This document shows positions 25,201-36,100 of a stretch of DNA of 64,000 nucleotides, piece by piece. Numbering within the stretch: the first letter of the stretch is position 1; every line of letters begins with the position of its first letter. The notes beneath the pieces are model-generated. The model saw nothing but the letters and a program-made list of their open reading frames with translations, was not told the DNA's origin and did no database searches. This DNA comes from Membranipora membranacea (lineage: Eukaryota > Bryozoa > Gymnolaemata > Cheilostomatida > Membraniporidae), in NCBI GenBank assembly GCA_914767715.1, contig OU612065.1, forward strand, positions 5,516,001 through 5,580,000, given 5' to 3'. The translations under genes were made by a program, and so were the position numbers.

Positions 25201-28200
25201 ACTGATTATTGAAAAACGTACCTAGTAACTCACGATTATAACATTTGCCTAACAAATGTTCTTCTGTTTCCACTTGACTCATATTTTTGTGTATAGGCAA
25301 TCTGTTTGAAGCAGAATTCGTATTGAGGCTAATTTTCTTGTGCCGACTGCTACTGTCTAACTACTGCTACCTGGTATGGGGCCGTTTTATAGGAAACACT
25401 AGTTCATGCGCATAGACTAAAACCTAGCAATGATCGAAAGTCGTATCTCTACTCAGTACCTTATGATGATTGTGGCGGTGATTGGCGGGGCTAGTCCTAT
25501 TCTATCCTGATCAGATTTTGCTCAAGTTTCACTCATACTCACTACTGTAAATGTCTGTGAAGCCCCAGTATCTATTTACATAACACCCTTCAGCTATTGT
25601 ATCTGATATCATCAGCGTGATTTTGAATAAAGGTAGTTTGGAGTTGCTGAGTAATCATTCTGCCAGTCAGATACCATCTCTCCACAATTATATAGATTTG
25701 ACTTTGTGCCAAATGGGTGAGAGGAGACTGTGAAGTGCTTCCACAGTGGAGTGACCTCCGGCATCATAGGCCTACCATGTTTCTTACCGTATCTGTGATT
25801 GTTCAATGTGTCGTCAGCACATTGAGCTTACAGTTTTTAACCCATTAGTTTTTCCGAACCAACAAGTTACTTTTCCATGCATTGCATAGCTGATAGAAAA
25901 ATTCACTCAACCTATGATGAAAGGTTCGATCAAAACGGACAGACACTGGCAAAAAGGTGGATCAAAATCAGACTTTCTTATGATGATAATAGTGTTTAGA
26001 TAACATTATTATGTCGAATCTGATCTAGTGCAGATAATACTGTAATGCTCGATCAGGTTTAAGGGATAAGGTATAAGCACTGCTAGCTAATTCTGGTCGG
26101 CAGCCTCAATAGTTTTTAGCAAATTCATATAGGCTTTAGGCTGTAGGATTGAAATGAATTCCATCAATCATTATAGAATTATGAGTTATTTAAAGAGTAA
26201 TTTGAAGCCCGAGCTACCTAAAGTGATGCTGCTAGCTTAGGCCACTCACTTTACCATCTTGTTCGTATTATAGCTCTAACTCGTTATTTATGAAAACTAC
26301 TATTGTGTCTGTTTTAGCAGATAATATTTTTGTATGTGCTGTATGTGTTGTATGTGTTGTTTTCCAGGCAGTTGTGGCTGAAATAAAAGCATCTCTAGAT
26401 GCTAAAGACCAGGAGTTGGAAGAATTAAGAGCCAAAGTAAACAATAACAGAAAGTTATCTAAAGAAGAAGAACAAGCGATCCAAGGTAAAGCAGATATCA
26501 GGAATGTCAAATTGTGTCTGGTCAGTCAGTCCAATGAACTCCCTCTGACAGAGTTTATTGGTGTGAGCGAGAGCCTGTACATTACGGATGAGGGGATATA
26601 CATGAAACTCTGTTTAGTTGCATATTTGACTGAGCACATCTTACCTCCTGGTATTATCACTATTTCTTTTTCTACTCGTATATAAATCAGCCGGAGAATA
26701 TGAAGCTTTGAAGAAAGCAGTCAGTGAGCTCATAGCTGAAAACGAAGATAAAGATGTCAAAATTGATGAATTGCGCAAAGCTGTCATTACTTATCAGAAA
26801 GTGGAGGAGATAATCCTCAGCTCACAGTCCCCGCGTCGTAAATCAGAGGATGCTGACACAGTACATAGTACCTCTCTACATAATGGGCGTCTTCATTCAG
26901 GTATGTGTGTACTTAGTGGGAGTCTATGGGTTGTATTCCTGTGTGACTGAAGGTACCTTTCCACTCAGTGAGATGAATATACACCAGTGTTTCTACTTTG
27001 AACATGTCTGTTATTGATGTAACAAGTGTGAATAAACTTCCACCGTCAAGGTGTGTCACACTATACTGGTTCACTGTCATCACTTGTTCCACACTTCAAC
27101 TGCTGACTTTGAGGTCTGAACTTATAAAAAAAAAACCATATAATCAAGATACTATGCAGCAATTAATCAACACTTGAAGAACCAAGTTATCAATGTCACA
27201 GTGTGATTTGTGATAAATGGGAATTATTTCTCAGGCACAACCACCATAAATCCTTCTCTGTTGATATAATAATATGTTTTGTGTGAAGCGATCAACCTCC
27301 TAACAAGAGTGTCACTCTGAATTTTAGTGTCATCTAATGGACGTAATAATCATCTAGTCAGCCCAGTCCCACCTCCAGTTCCTAAAAGGGGCGTGTCAGT
27401 GCAGAGGTCTAACAGTTATGATGCCTCCCGATTTAACAGAATTGTAGACACAGAGGTAATCGTATATCATATTCACTCTTTACATTCTCATCTCATCAGG
27501 GCTGGGAATATATTTGAGTGAAATGGAGTGATCAATTATGAGGCCCCATATTATGTAAGCAATGGAGACAAAGATTTAATTTGGACTCTTGCCCCAGGTC
27601 AAATTTCGCTCTATGCTTGTTTTGAAAAGTGGTTTTTGTTGACCTTTAAAGCCTAAATTAAGAATCTATTATGTTTATTGAAATGTTTATTAAATCAGCT
27701 GGAGTCAAATTTATTTTGGCACTTATCATCAGAATGTTGCAGCTTGGCCTATAAATAAAAGGCTAAAGTTAAACACCACCATGTCAATCACAGCTTGCTG
27801 TTAATTGTGATAATATCACAGAGTAAGGATAAGCAGAGGGGACACTTCAATGATCGTTATAGTGCCTGTGGTTTATATCCACTGGGGGAAATTCATCAAT
27901 CTGGCCACCTGCCAATTTCAGAATATATATAAGTTACAGCGGAGTTTTGTCATGCAGACATAGCCACGTTTGATAGGTCATAATTCATTCTGTATTTATC
28001 CTAAAGACTGATTTCTAACTTTTCTGAAATGTCCAATCTTCGAGCTATACACCATATTATTGTCATTTTTTGCTAGGATACATAGGCTATGAGTAATCCA
28101 GGTTTTTAAAATGAGTTTTATCATATAGATTTACATAGGGCTTAGGTCAATGCACGGACATTTCCTAATTTTGATGACCAGCCGTCTATCAATTGTCACA

Positions 28201-31200
28201 GTAAATCTATATGACAAAACTCATTTTAAAAACCTGGATTACTCTTAGCCTATGAATCCTAGCAAAGGATGACAATAATATGGTGTATAGCTTGAAGCTT
28301 GGACATTCCAGCAAAGTTGGAAATCAGTCTTTAGGATAAATAAAGAATGAATTATGGCCCATCAAAGGTAGGGATGTCTGCAAGAAAAATGCCATTATAA
28401 CATATAGAGATAATGAGTTTTTGGCATCCAGCTGTGCACAATTTTCCCCCAGTGAATCAAAAACCGCAGGCACTATAACGATCATTGAAGTGTCCCCTCT
28501 GCTTATCCTTACTCTGTGATAATATTTAGTTCCTTCAAACAACTAAGATATGCTATAGAGTCGGTGGCATTAGGATTAGGCTCACTGGCAGGAGACAATA
28601 CTGACAATATTGACTCTCAAATGGTTCAATATTTTTGGTACCTCATAGTTACATTATTACACCTGAGCGCTAGATTTGATCAACTTACTATTATTCTCAT
28701 TCACTACATCATCATATTCATATCTAGGCTGATGAAAATGATGAAGTTGCCCCATTGCCAAAACCAGAGGTAGTTGATTGGCAGGTAATGTTAATGGCCA
28801 TGCTTATCCTAGAATATATTATTGTCTATGTAGTACCCCAGTTTGTAATGTTTATTATAAGCCACACATTTTATAACACTCGTATCGCTTTCCAATGTCT
28901 CACAGTCACTCGTTTGAAAGATCTGATCACATCTGCTGCTGTCTTAAGCATCATCATCAGTGGTATAATTTTGGTGTGTACTTTTGTTCATCGTCCTCCA
29001 ATACTTCAAATACACAGGCTGGGCAGCAGCGCAGATATATTTTCAACTTCTATGGTCCACACAATGAGACATCATCTAATTACTTATCTTGCTTTCTTAT
29101 CTGCCAAACGCTATCGCTACCCTTACACTCATCTATAGCAAACAGGCCATGCGTAGCTTTTTAATATGACCATCCTCTAGTTAATCTGATGTTAGGAGTT
29201 ATGTATTAAAATGCCAAGAGTACAGAACTCTTAACTGAAATTGGTCAATAAATTATAAGGACAAAGGCCAATGATCGGAATACAAGTTAAACTCACATCC
29301 CACCCTCTCTATTACCTTTACCAGGATCTCCAGACAGGCTTTTTTTGCCCTGTTATCTTCTCCAACAGTCAATTTTTTATTTTTATTATCCTGATAGAGA
29401 TGAGGAATATCCCCTATTTATCTATCTATATATCTGCGGTCAGGTATACCCGTGTTTTGTCTGTGCTTGTCATTGCACGAGCTTATTGCTCTGTCATGAA
29501 GTTTTTTGCTTGTTCTGATTGGATGCTATCAAAATTTCCATTATCTTGTCCAGTCGCATGTGGTTCAGTTGGAATATGTGTCTGTTGATGAGATGTATGA
29601 CACTGAGTCTATTTATTATAGTATTTACAATCTGGCTCGAAACACAAAGGAAGTTGTACCAGCCTGCCTCGAGATTACGGAAACAGACTTGACATGTCAT
29701 TATTGTCTCCGGCTGGTAAAGACGACTCTGATGCTGTATTCACTGACGATGAGGAGATTATCAGAGAGCAGAAAAAGAAACGAGGCCTCAAAAGATTTTT
29801 TGCCAGGTTTGTATGATCCATAAACTCTCATATACTTGAATGAATATACCTCTATTTTAAGGTCAGTCACAAATCTGATGTTTTATTTAGCAACGAAATG
29901 TAGGTTATATGACATCTATATTCTATATTCTTGATTTGATGGTTTTTTTCAGAATGAGGCGAAGTACTTCACAAGAGGTTGTTGGAGGAGACAAACCTTT
30001 CAAGAGGGGCGGGGTCAGAGCTACTGCAGGCCCAAAGCTTGGGGGAGGATCTCATGCTAACAACAACAGAAGTAAACCTGCCAAGTCTGACTCCTTCTTA
30101 TCACCATTCAGGGACTGGACATCGGAACAGGTTAGCGTCATCAAACAAAATCTGCCATTCAAATTGAAAAATCCGACTCTTACAGGTCTTATTGAGTTTG
30201 AATTTTTTCTCGTAAGATATCTATTATTAGTTTTAACATCCCTTGTTGGAAACTTGAAATGCTGAATATTGTTATAATTATGACAGGTCGGAACTTGGTT
30301 TTATGATATGGGACTGACCATGTATATCAATGACTGTCGGAAGTGGTGCAAGGGTGGCCAGCACATTTTGGATTCCAGTTTCAGTGAAATAGAAAAAGAG
30401 ATGAAAATAAGCAATCATCTCCATAAGAAGAAGTTGAGACTGGCTATTGAAGGTGAGATCTGCAGTTTACGTATTGACTCATTGACTAGTTTAAGATGGT
30501 ACGTTGACAGAGAAATAAATTTATTCATTCTAGCTTGACATAGGCATTTGTATATTTAGTATTATCACCGTATTATGTTTAATCATTGGCAGGTATGAGA
30601 AATGGTAATCGCAAAGAGGAAATTCTCTTAAATGGTCTACGATCTGAATGGATTACCAAGTGGTTAGATGACATAGGTTTACCGCAGTACAAAGATCAGT
30701 TTTATGATGCCAGAATAGATGGTCGAGTACTCAACCATCTCACTGTGGTAATTATTTATACTAACAAACATATATCATATATTTAATTGAAATAACGCTT
30801 TGTAATCATGGCAGATATTAATGGTACATATATTAAAAGTAATTGATCAAATATAGCAGGAACCCTGGTTGTATAATGAGTAACATAGAATGAGATACAT
30901 TTATGGCTTGAAAAGATAGTGTTACCAGGACCCTTACAATTTCCTCACTGATTATTTGATGCATGCATTCAGAGATGGCCGAATGATGAACTCTAAAACT
31001 GAAGTCATGCTCATTGCATAGTTTATTTCTGTTGCAGGATGACTTACTCTACATGAAAATCAATAATGCATTGCACCATATAAGTATACGCAGAGGCATA
31101 GAGGTTCTTCGGACACATAACTTCAATCTTGGGACGTTAAAGAGACGCCCCAGCTTGGAGAGGACATCTGAGTTTATGTCCTCTACTCTTAATGGCTCAG

Positions 31201-32459
31201 CGATGAAATCAGACAGTAAAGAGCGAGATGTCTCTCTCTGGACCAATCATAGAGTGATGGAGTGGCTCAGAATGATAGATCTCAGCGAATACGCTGCTAA
31301 CCTAAGAGGCAGCGGTGTACATGGTGGTCTCATTGTAAGTATTATTGTGTTATTGAGTAGCCAATGAGTTCCACTGCCACATCTTCTGCTTCTCTAATGC
31401 ACCTCGTTGTAGTTAGTTTTTTGGGGGGGGGGCATGATATACTTTTGAAACAATATGTTCTGAAACCCCTTCCGAAAATCTACATCTACATTTCTGAAAT
31501 TCAAGCGCTAAAAACCGATTGCACAGTTTGACATAATGTATTCAACCTAAGAGTGTTTTTGGTGATGAGCATGTGTTGGTAAATCACCCATGAATATATA
31601 AATACTTATGTTTATATGGGTTCACCACTACAGCTACACCTAACTAACTTGATATTGCCTCTTATTTCAGATGCTCGACGCGAGATTTACAGTCGAACAT
31701 TTGGCGAACATCTTGAAAATCCCTACCAGTAAGACTTTATTGCGAAGGCATTTGAGTGGCCATTTTGTCAATCTTGTCGGTCAAACAGTTCAAGCTAAAA
31801 AACGAGAATTAGAGCTAAAACCAGGGATGTCTCTGACCTTAAATATGAAGGTCAAATCGAAGAAGCCTCTCTTCAAACGTAGTAAGTATATATTAATAGG
31901 TGAGATCACATAAACTGGAGTTTTCTCAAAGAATAGATCATCAATCAATATTTGTGGATGTAATACATGGTTGCACGCTTCACATGGAGTATTTGGTGCA
32001 ATTTTTTTAGTTTTATCACTGGAAATGCAAAAGGAGAAGTTGACTGATATCTAGTAGCCGTATGGATCATAAAAAAATTTGATATATCTTTCATAAAATT
32101 AGGTGGCATTATAGGCTCTTGCCGTTGGTGCCAGACCCCTAATTGAATCTTTCAACTTTGATTCTGAGAAACGCCTTCAACAATCGGCAAAAACCAACAG
32201 AAAGTAAAATAAAACAAACCTACACTCTTTCATCAGCTTCCAACCGAATATAGTCTCCCTTGGATCAAGACATGTTAATGCACATTATTTTATTACTGTA
32301 GGCCGACCTGCATCCGAGTACATATGCCCAATGGAGAGCATAACACCCATAGATATATCAAGTAAAGCGGAGGATCATAGAGTAAAAACAGCAGTGGCTA
32401 TGTACAAGAAAGAACTCAGTAAGCGAGATTCCTCCAAAAAAGATCTGAAAGCTAAATAA
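16235..32459 (+). CDS. PPFIBP1: Liprin-beta (PPFIBP family), coiled coil plus three SAM domains
   Basis: Fifteen exons join in phase to about 863 residues: 16235-16555, 19080-19235, 21290-21409, 24573-24704, 26368-26485, 26691-26900, 27328-27455, 28728-28784, 29622-29806, 29953-30130, 30287-30452, 30593-30747, 31038-31334, 31671-31881, 32302-32459. Residues about 160-350 are charged coiled coil ending KKAVSELIAENEDKDVKIDE. A Pro/Ser linker leads to FKRGGVRATAGP, a liprin-beta signature, then SAM1 (from WTSEQ, about 530), SAM2 (ITKWLDDIGLPQYKDQF, about 605) and SAM3 (WTNHRVMEWL, about 709; NLRGSGVHGG). YICPME near the C-terminus is also conserved. Liprin-beta binds liprin-alpha through SAM domains and scaffolds adhesion and presynaptic-type sites. 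PPFIBP1 and PPFIBP2 cannot be separated. Introns of up to about 3 kb host several mobile elements. Confidence 0.9.
17332..17364 (+). CDS. Possible alternative first coding exon of liprin-beta
   Basis: An ATG opens the peptide MSAASGSRIKR and the frame runs in phase 0 into a strong donor (AGG|gtgagt at 17365). The main first exon (16235-16555) also begins MSAAS and also ends in phase 0, so either could join the exon at 19080. The codons differ (AGT/AGC versus TCT serines). No acceptor precedes it, fitting a transcript start. Short, so weakly supported. Confidence 0.3.
17629..18020. mobile_element. hAT-like non-autonomous element carrying a tRNA-like unit
   Basis: Ends are CAGGGGCGTATATT at 17629 and its inverse AATATACGCCACTG ending at 18020, one mismatch apart. 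The flanks TACTACCG (17621-17628) and TACTACCG (18021-18028) are a perfect 8-bp target-site duplication. CAGNGGCG-type ends plus an 8-bp duplication are characteristic of hAT transposons. The 392-bp interior has a GGGCGCTTAAGCGCCC palindrome (about 17739-17754) and a tRNA-like unit on the minus strand. No transposase. It lies in liprin-beta intron 1. Confidence 0.85.
17904..17977 (-). tRNA. tRNA-like unit, tRNA-Ile(UAU)-like, probably degenerate
   Basis: On the minus strand the order is box A (TAGCTCAGTGTGTAG), a D-stem GCTC/GAGC, an anticodon arm with loop TTTATAA (anticodon UAU), box B (GGTTCGAAACC, perfect consensus) and a run of nine T (17894-17902) as a pol III terminator. The T-arm pairs fully, but the anticodon stem has two mismatches and the acceptor stem pairs in only about four positions. 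It could be transcribed by pol III yet is unlikely to be a working tRNA. It is wholly inside the hAT-like element. Confidence 0.5.
19589..19674 (+). repeat. Weak tRNA-like/SINE head candidate
   Basis: A box-A-like TAGTTGAATAGATAG is followed 50 bp later by TGTTCAAATCC, close to box B. Spacing suits a tRNA-derived SINE head, but no clear body, tail or duplication is visible. Treat as tentative. Confidence 0.25.
20721..21184. mobile_element. MITE family A, copy 2, inverted relative to copy 1
   Basis: The 464-bp unit starts CATACCTGACAAGTCTCCC and ends CAACTTGTCATGTATG. A perfect 8-bp direct repeat AGCGGAGT flanks it (20713-20720, 21185-21192). Reverse-complemented, it aligns end to end with 13777-14241, with scattered substitutions and small indels. 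It lies in a liprin-beta intron just before the exon at 21290. A decayed end of the same kind (AAGTTGGCAGGCAT) may be present near 22790-22803. Confidence 0.85.
21410..24572. other. Long liprin-beta intron
   Basis: The largest intron of the gene (about 3.2 kb) holds the family-B MITE at 21711-21960, a GC-rich patch around 22270-22310 and a possible MITE end near 22790. I find no supportable exon or RNA in the rest. Confidence 0.5.
21711..21960. mobile_element. MITE family B, copy 1 (GGGGGGTCTTTCAATTAG ends)
   Basis: Left end CAGGGGGGTCTTTCAATTAG and right end CTAATTGAAAGACCCCCCAG are near-perfect inverse repeats. The end motif recurs internally (GGTCTTTCAATTAGACAAAA, 21794-21813), and the interior is full of GAGCGAT/ATCGCTC and a TCACTCACTGAGTGAGCGATC palindrome-like block. 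Two relatives sit at 52143 and 53092. I could not read a convincing target-site duplication, so the superfamily is open. Confidence 0.75.
25101..25130. repeat. 30-bp palindrome made of foldback-element ends
   Basis: CACAGAGCAAGGATA is followed directly by TATCCTTACTCTGTG, its inverse at 14 of 15 positions. The half-sequence matches the terminus of the 702-bp foldback at 27817 (CACAGAGTAAGGATA), so this looks like two element ends with nothing between them. A sibling palindrome is at 62580. Confidence 0.7.
27817..28518. mobile_element. 702-bp foldback (long inverted repeat) transposon
   Basis: The two arms, about 27817-28150 and 28190-28518, are reverse complements nearly throughout: CACAGAGTAAGGATAAGCAG is mirrored at the right end, and inner blocks such as ATGATCGTTATAGTGCCTG and CCAGGTTTTTAAAATGAGTT recur inverted. 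About 40 bp separate the arms. TGTGATAATAT occurs at both edges (27806-27816, 28515-28525); part is the element end and about 7-9 bp of it is the likely target duplication. That length would suit a Mutator-like or hAT-like element. It has no transposase and lies in the liprin-beta intron before exon 28728. Confidence 0.85.
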
Positions 32460-33129
32460 GAAAATCCCAGATATGCTTTCGGAACTGTTGTGATTTACAT
32501 GCGACATATTTCAATTATTTTCTAACTGGCTATACCTTCCATGTGATACAGTACAGATCTTGCTCCATGTATTTCTATTTACATGTTATACAAAATGGTG
32601 CTTTACACAGTTTCAATTTACATACATAATCCGTAATTTACTTATCCTGATTCATTCGTATATTTGCACCGAACTGAACACATTGACACGCTTACTTATT
32701 TCAAACTTATTTCACAATCAGAAACCAACACTGCCAATCAGCACCGTTTACATGATACACTTTTTACTAACCGCCTACCCGCTGCCAGTTCACTAATCAA
32801 TCATACAAAATTTACTGATACTTTTTTATTTCTTTTACATAACCATAAAATGGATTATTATTGTTAATTTTAATGAGTAATCAAGTAGTAATCTATACAA
32901 AATATTGCATTTCTGTACAAAAATAAATAATATTATAATATAAAACCATAAACATGCATACTGGTTGTTGATATGGTTAAAAAGTTAGCACCAATATATA
33001 CTTAAAACAATGAATGTTGGCTGATGAACATCGATAGGCAGATTCAGGTTATGGCTTGGATAGATAAGGGGTCATCTTAGGGTTTTATAATGAGAGAAAT
33101 TGCCATGAGGCTACAGCAGCGGAGTCCGA
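32460..33129. other. Convergent spacer between liprin-beta and merlin
   Basis: The tails are 670 bp apart. The only close AATAAA on the plus strand is at 32922-32927; the only TTTATT (AATAAA for merlin on the minus strand) is at 32825-32830. If both are used, the two 3' UTRs overlap by roughly 100 bp. A weak open frame at 32560-32867 matches nothing I know. Confidence 0.45.
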
Positions 33130-36100
33130 TCACAACTCCTCAAAGAAGGCCACTCTAGATTTCGTCGATCCGGCAGAGGTCTACAATAGCACGCAAAACG
33201 GTTAACCCGGTAAAAGCAATAGCCTGCGTCAACTAGAAGATACCAACAAGTTATTCTAATAATTTAAGATCAGCTGCTAAAATTTCAAAGACAAATATAT
33301 CACTTATAACAATGTTGAACTCACTCCCTATTTCATTCTTAAGACAGAACTAGGGTATTAAATGATACTAATGATGGTGTAGGCTTACCTTTTGTAGAGT
33401 TTGATACTTGGTATCTCCCCTCTGTATTCCCTCATCATGAAGTTTATCTAGATGAGTTTGTTTCTCCTCCACCTTTAGACTGTCCATATCGGCCCTGAGA
33501 CTCTTTAGTTGTGTCTGAATACTCTCACTGCGCTCCATAAACGCATAACTACCAATACATAATAACTACAGTAGTACTAGTTGACAATTATCATAGAAAG
33601 AATATATAGCACAAGCATCTCGAAGACAATATATTTCTTTTTATTTCTTGCCACGACTACAGAGGTTCAACCGATAAGAGCTGTTGAGATAGGACAGTCT
33701 GATATTTTATAGCAGAATAGTTTATATGAAAAAACTTCAGTACCGAAAGCAGTCAATGCAAATAAACAAATCTGAGAGACGACCAGATCCATTCAATGTA
33801 AAGCTGAGATTCTCACCTCTCCCGCTCCACAGCCTGTTTCAGTTGGTTCATATCAGTAGCCATGTAATCGATCACATTATCTGAAGTACCATTTGTCGTG
33901 ACTACATTGAACTGGGGATATAACTGAAAGTGAAACAGTGTGATAGAGTCTATGAGTAGAGAAGTGAGTGACAGGAGATAGACAGTGTATTTACTTTCTA
34001 CGATAGAGTAGTCTGCCACTCTGGTCTATGGTGTGAGTGTTTGTGTTCCAGGTCTAGCATATACAGTGATGATAGTACTTGGACTAAGTGCAAATGTATA
34101 ATGTGACCATAAACATGTCCTTAAATGTTGTCATGGTGGCGATCGTAATAGATGGCAATAGTAATTTGTAATTTAAACCACAGCAGGATCCACCAAAAAT
34201 TGGACATGTGTTCAGTGGTGAATTCTTACCAGTGATGTAAGTTTTCTTTTAGCTGAGATTTCTGCCTCCTTCGCTCGCTCCAGCTCCTGCTTTAACGAGT
34301 CCATTTCTTTTGCTCTCTGTTCTGAGTCCTCCAGTATCCTAGACGCTAAAAGCTCTGCGTCTTTGGCACGTCTCTCCACCAGCATCTTTTCCTCTTCAGT
34401 CTGATATAGTTAGAGATAGTAATGCATGTTATTGTTTCATTTTAGCAGCATTAATATTGATTGTCTAAAGGCTTAGTTGGGATTTACTGAACAACAAATG
34501 CAAAAATTTGACATTTTTTATCCCAAATTTCAGCTGTATTGACCCCTTCCATGTCAAATGACCAGGCAATAAGTTCCTATACGGAAATTAATATTATGGG
34601 GAAAAATCCTAATCTCTGACGATGAAGATAGAGAAATTTTGATTTATATTATGAAAATAAGCAACTCATCCCAGAATTGAAGTGTGCTGCGTACCTTGAT
34701 TGTGAGGATTTTGGCTCTGCCCATTTCTGCTTCTGCCTCAGCATTCTTCTCTCGCAGTAACTGGTTCTCTTCTTCCAATAGTTCAGCTTTTTGGCTTAGT
34801 AGGTTTGCAGTGTCCTCAGAGCGAGTCAGCAATACAAAAGAAGTGTACAAACTGGATACGATATGAGAAGATTGGTATGAGAATAGATAGTTTCAAACAT
34901 ATTAAAGTTATATGTGGAGTTGCATATCCATGATTGAGGAGAAGACAAACAAAAACTTATTTAACAAACATATTTCAATGTGTTCATAGTTCAATGCTTT
35001 TGCCACATGATCAAAAAGGCTAGCGAGCACATGGTGCAGTATGATTATTGTCATATCGACAACCCTAAATGAGGACTTGTGCTAGCAAGCAACCTTAGAC
35101 TTTGGAAAATGAAGTGTTTAATCTGACTCAGACTCTGATGTAGATTTTCAGAGCTATGAGAGACCTTGGAGTCGCGGTGCTGAATAATGATATTTGAAAC
35201 CGTAATGTATGGTATGAACAAATGAGACTCAGGATCCCATTTTGAGAGAGTTGCGAATTCAAGTTTGAGCACCACATGTCCAAGGTATTACCAGTCAAAT
35301 AAATATTCTTATCAAGGAGTTTTGGGTCTTTTCGAACAAATCACATCAAAACTTCGGATTGAATTCAGTACCCCTGATCATTCCCCTTTGATCACACTAT
35401 AAAAACATACCAGAGCCTCTCTACAGAGCCTGTTCTCTTCTTCCATCTGATGTAACTTTGCCATCAGTACCTCCTTGTCTTGTTGAAGTATACCTCTCAT
35501 CTCTTGTTCTTTGGCTAGCCTATCCTTCTCTTGCTTCAATCATGTGACAACAATAACTTAACTAGCAGACAAAATGATTTATGTACCTTTCTAATAATTG
35601 AGATGTACTGTAATGCCAGCAAATAAAACCAAATGAAAACGTGTCACTGTTAGCAAAAAATCTGAATATTAAATAAACAACCAAGACAATAGATGTTACA
35701 TACCTGTTTCTTCAGTTTAAGTTCTTTGGCTTGAGCTTTCATTTGTTGAACTTCCAAAGTATCCGGGATCCGCCTTTGTTTGTATAGTAAATGATTACCT
35801 TGGCACAACTCAAATAACTGCAAAAACATTCAATGTGTTGTATCACATCATGCCACAAGCAGCACATTTTAAGACTACTCGAAAAAATTGGTGATGAACT
35901 CGAAATTTTTAACATGCACAAAACATCAAGGTAACTCATATACCCCATGTGTATGTCATCATCAATAACTACAGAAGAAGGGGCGATTTGGTTTTGCTTC
36001 AATATGAGCCTGGTTCATTGCTGACAATGATAGTATTAAAAATGAGAACCACTCAGCATAATATAATAACAAACAAGATAGTATTGCATAAATGGATACC

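Noticed and set aside
28895-29164. An 89-codon open frame within the liprin-beta intron after exon 28728.
   Set aside because: Preceding CACAG could be an acceptor, but the peptide matches no liprin segment, has no donor, and the flanking exons (28728-28784 and 29622-29806) join in phase without it.
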